Positions 61,882-64,000 of a stretch of DNA of 64,000 nt are shown here, one piece after another. The notes beneath the pieces are model-generated. The model was given only the letters and a program-made list of their open reading frames with translations, was not told the DNA's origin and ran no database searches. The stretch is from Phormidesmis sp963789215 (GTDB taxonomy: Bacteria; Cyanobacteriota; Cyanobacteriia; Phormidesmidales; Phormidesmidaceae): assembly GCA_963789215.1 (NCBI GenBank), contig CAWBJY010000003.1, forward strand, positions 1 through 64,000, given 5' to 3'. Position 1 is the first letter of the stretch, and every line of letters begins with the position of its first letter. Made by a program: the position numbers and the translations under genes.

Positions 61882-61943
61882 CTACGGGAATCCTAACGAT
61901 TAAGAAAACTAGCGCTGAGCATGGTTGCTTTTTAATTAATAGA

Positions 61944-63731
61944 ATGTCAATTCTCTCAAAGCAATCTGTTCCACGGTCGGCGGCTGATCTTTGTGAAAGC
62001 CATCTTTTAGGTAGCGTTCGCGCAGTGGCTGATAGCAACATGACGCATAGTGAACGGGTTGCCGTGCAAGTTAATGAAATGCCAGCAGATACTGCTATCA
62101 AACAAACGGTCGCCTTGACTAATACTGCTTCTTCTGACGCTCCGACTGCTTGTGATCGGACAACAGAGCAGAAAATCTTGCAATCGCTCTGTGCACATCC
62201 GCTGCTTTATAGCGGAAATTTGGCGGCGGCGGCACAAATCATTACGGCTTCGACGGCTGCAATGCTACATCTAGACCGAGTGAGCCTGTGGCAGTTTGAG
62301 AATGCAGAATTACGGCTAGTTGATCGTTACGATAGCAGACAGAATCGGCATGTTCAGGGTGAGGCGATCGCTGAGGAAGTTTGTGCTTCTTACCTAGCTG
62401 GAACCGGTCTAATTGCGGATGAGACGTTGGCAGGTCGCGCTGAGCTGGCGGTTGAAGATGTTGCTCTGGCAACCTCTGGTGAGGTGTCTCCACTTGATTG
62501 CTTGGTCGAAAAAAAGTTGATTTGCTGTGCGCCTGGTGCTTTTCTAGAGGTGATGGTGCGCAGTCGGGGAAAGGCGGTTGGCATTTTATGGTGCGAGCGG
62601 GTTCAGGCTCAGAGCTGGAGCGCTTTAGAGAAGTCAATGATGCTCTCGGTGAGCTTGCTGACAGCGGCGGCGGTAGATTCTGTTGCCCAAACGGCACTCT
62701 CATCTACGCTAGATAAGCAAAATTTTTATCTGAAGCGAGAAACGATTGAGCGCGAGCAAGCGGAACAAGCCTGGCAAGAGAGCCAGCGCTTTATCCAAGG
62801 CATTATTGATGCGAGTACCAATATTCTGTACGTGGATGAATTTGTGGATGGCCGCAATATTTATATTAGCCGCTGGATTGTGAATGTCTTGGGCTATGAG
62901 GCTTACGAGATTCAGAAGCTGGGGACACGGTATTTAGAGAAACTGGTGCACGCAGATGAAAAGGCGCTGATGATCTTAGAGCGCCAGAAGCTGTCTGCGA
63001 TTAATGACGGTGAAGTGGTTGAAAATGAGTACCGTTTTCGGCATCGTCAGGGTAACTGGCGGTGGCTGCTGTGCCGTGAAACGGTTTTTCAGCGGGGTGC
63101 GGACGGACAGCCAACTCAGATTTTTGGGACGGCTACTGATATTACCAAGCGTAAGCACGCTGAGGTCGCGCTTCAGGAGTTTAACCGGGAGCTAGCTCGA
63201 CTGGCTAGTATGGATGGGCTGACGCAGGTTGCCAATCGCCGGTCTTTTGACAGCTACTTAACACAAGAATGGCAGAATGTTGGCTCTGGACGGTCTTCTC
63301 TGGCGCTGATTTTGTGCGATATCGATTACTTTAAGAGCTTTAACGACACTTATGGCCATCAGGCGGGCGATGTTTGCCTGCGTCGGGTGGCTCAGGCCAT
63401 AGAGCGGGCGGTGAAGCGGAGCACAGATTTAGTCGCTCGCTATGGTGGTGAGGAGTTTGCGGTTGTTTTGCCAAACACAGATGCGGATGGCGTACAGCAA
63501 GTGGCTAAGGGCATTCAAGAAGAAATTCAGCAGCTCGATATTCCCCATAGGCAATCTGGTGTTAGTAAGTGCATTACGCTGAGTTTGGGCATTTCAGTGG
63601 TGACTTCGACTGAGAATGGCCATCCGGATATGCTGGTGGCTGCCGCCGATCAAGGGCTTTACCAGGCTAAGTACGAAGGACGCGATCGCTACTGCACGGG
63701 CAAGTTAGATATTCCCCAAGTGACGTCCTAG
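61944..63731 (+). CDS. GAF-PAS-GGDEF diguanylate cyclase
   Basis: 595 residues, no TM. A GAF domain (about 70-245) contains LHLDRVSLWQFENAELRLVD. A coiled linker leads to PAS/PAC (about 275-405; ending RWLLCRETVFQRGADGQPTQ). GGDEF (about 420-590) has ASMDGLTQVANRRSFDSYLT, DIDYFKSFNDTYGHQAGDV and active-site RYGGEEFAVVLPNTDADG, with the inhibitory RxxD I-site (RSTD) five residues before GGEEF. It makes cyclic-di-GMP under ligand or light/redox control. ATG 61944 chosen; ATG 62040 possible. Confidence 0.9.
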   Translation: MSILSKQSVPRSAADLCESHLLGSVRAVADSNMTHSERVAVQVNEMPADTAIKQTVALTNTASSDAPTACDRTTEQKILQSLCAHPLLYSGNLAAAAQIITASTAAMLHLDRVSLWQFENAELRLVDRYDSRQNRHVQGEAIAEEVCASYLAGTGLIADETLAGRAELAVEDVALATSGEVSPLDCLVEKKLICCAPGAFLEVMVRSRGKAVGILWCERVQAQSWSALEKSMMLSVSLLTAAAVDSVAQTALSSTLDKQNFYLKRETIEREQAEQAWQESQRFIQGIIDASTNILYVDEFVDGRNIYISRWIVNVLGYEAYEIQKLGTRYLEKLVHADEKALMILERQKLSAINDGEVVENEYRFRHRQGNWRWLLCRETVFQRGADGQPTQIFGTATDITKRKHAEVALQEFNRELARLASMDGLTQVANRRSFDSYLTQEWQNVGSGRSSLALILCDIDYFKSFNDTYGHQAGDVCLRRVAQAIERAVKRSTDLVARYGGEEFAVVLPNTDADGVQQVAKGIQEEIQQLDIPHRQSGVSKCITLSLGISVVTSTENGHPDMLVAAADQGLYQAKYEGRDRYCTGKLDIPQVTS

Positions 63732-63818
63732 TTGATGAGAGCTAATGGCGTTTGTCAAGGATGTATAGATGCCAGTATCGTGAGTCTTTAGTATTAAGAC
63801 TTGGGTTCTTAGCGCGCG

Positions 63819-64000
63819 ATGAAGACGAATGCGGCACGTTTTTTAGATTCACTACAGGTTGATTACGAGCAGTTGACTTACGATGTCGATCTTGCAGACT
63901 TGAGTGCAACTTCGACGGCTCGAAAGTTAGGATTGCCTGCCGATCAGGTGTTTAAGACTTTGGTGGTAGAGGGCGATCGCACTGGCGTGGCGCTAGCGGT
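63819..64000 (+). CDS. ybaK: YbaK/EbsC-type Cys-tRNA(Pro) deacylase, partial
   Basis: Only the first 60 or so codons are in the window: MKTNAARFLDSLQVDYEQLT, then ARKLGLPADQVFKTLVVEGD, matching the N-terminus of YbaK, which hydrolyses Cys mischarged on tRNA(Pro). The reading frame runs off the end. ATG 63819 agrees with family starts. Confidence 0.85.
   Translation, partial: MKTNAARFLDSLQVDYEQLTYDVDLADLSATSTARKLGLPADQVFKTLVVEGDRTGVALA

Overview
The window is chromosomal DNA of a cyanobacterium. The evidence is the density of GCGATCGC (HIP1-type) octamers, a ferredoxin-thioredoxin reductase catalytic subunit, a sufR-sufBCDS locus of cyanobacterial type, a DesA-type desaturase, a PEP-CTERM surface protein and many cyanobacterial conserved hypothetical families. 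Gene content and style fit a Leptolyngbya/Synechococcus-like lineage, but the genus is inference. No rRNA, tRNA, CRISPR array, prophage or insertion sequence was recognised. The 5' end opens just before a frameshifted GH57/DUF3536 gene and the 3' end cuts a YbaK-type deacylase gene.

Layout. 0-10 kb: GH57/DUF3536 (frameshifted), peptidoglycan-binding protein, KirBac-type K+ channel, lumenal pentapeptide protein, riboflavin synthase, bifunctional nuclease plus Fe-S aldo/keto reductase, and a chelatase-family protein with a histidine-rich tail. 10-14 kb: a small NRPS-like locus (JmjC-like oxygenase plus one A-T-TE protein whose thioesterase carries a GxCxG elbow). 14-25 kb: HlyD adaptor, PEP-CTERM protein, Rieske-flavoprotein fusion, truncated methyltransferase, MacB-like ABC permease/ATPase, TPR protein, UbiB/ABC1 kinase, DegT aminotransferase. 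25-35 kb: FetB-like permease, a 967-residue acidic membrane protein, a two-component pair, a Ser/Thr kinase, an alpha/beta hydrolase, rpiA, and an MNT-HEPN pair. 35-46 kb: an operon headed by an unusual TetR protein fused to a degenerate tyrosine-recombinase domain, divergent from a delta-9-type desaturase with two palindromic sites between them; then GNAT, ABC-F, DesA and a DEAD-box helicase. 46-54 kb: DUF2993 lipoprotein, DUF2391/TIGR02588 pair, FTR1 iron permease, 2OG oxygenase, ATP-dependent DNA ligase, NYN protein. 54-64 kb: sufR, ftrC, sufBCDS, a dead histidine-kinase remnant, a GAF-PAS-GGDEF cyclase and partial ybaK.

Functional themes are iron and Fe-S handling (SufR, SufBCDS, FtrC, FTR1, FetB-like, chelatase-like, Rieske), membrane-lipid desaturation (two desaturases) and cold- or stress-type RNA handling.

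The most unusual signals are: (i) about 25 places where a 10-18 bp sequence, different at each site, is tandemly repeated 2-7 times, very often across or next to a stop codon, and in a few places inside coding sequence (most strikingly seven 15-bp units in the sufR linker); (ii) the TetR-recombinase fusion with its candidate operators; (iii) the single-module A-T-TE/JmjC pair with a cysteine thioesterase.
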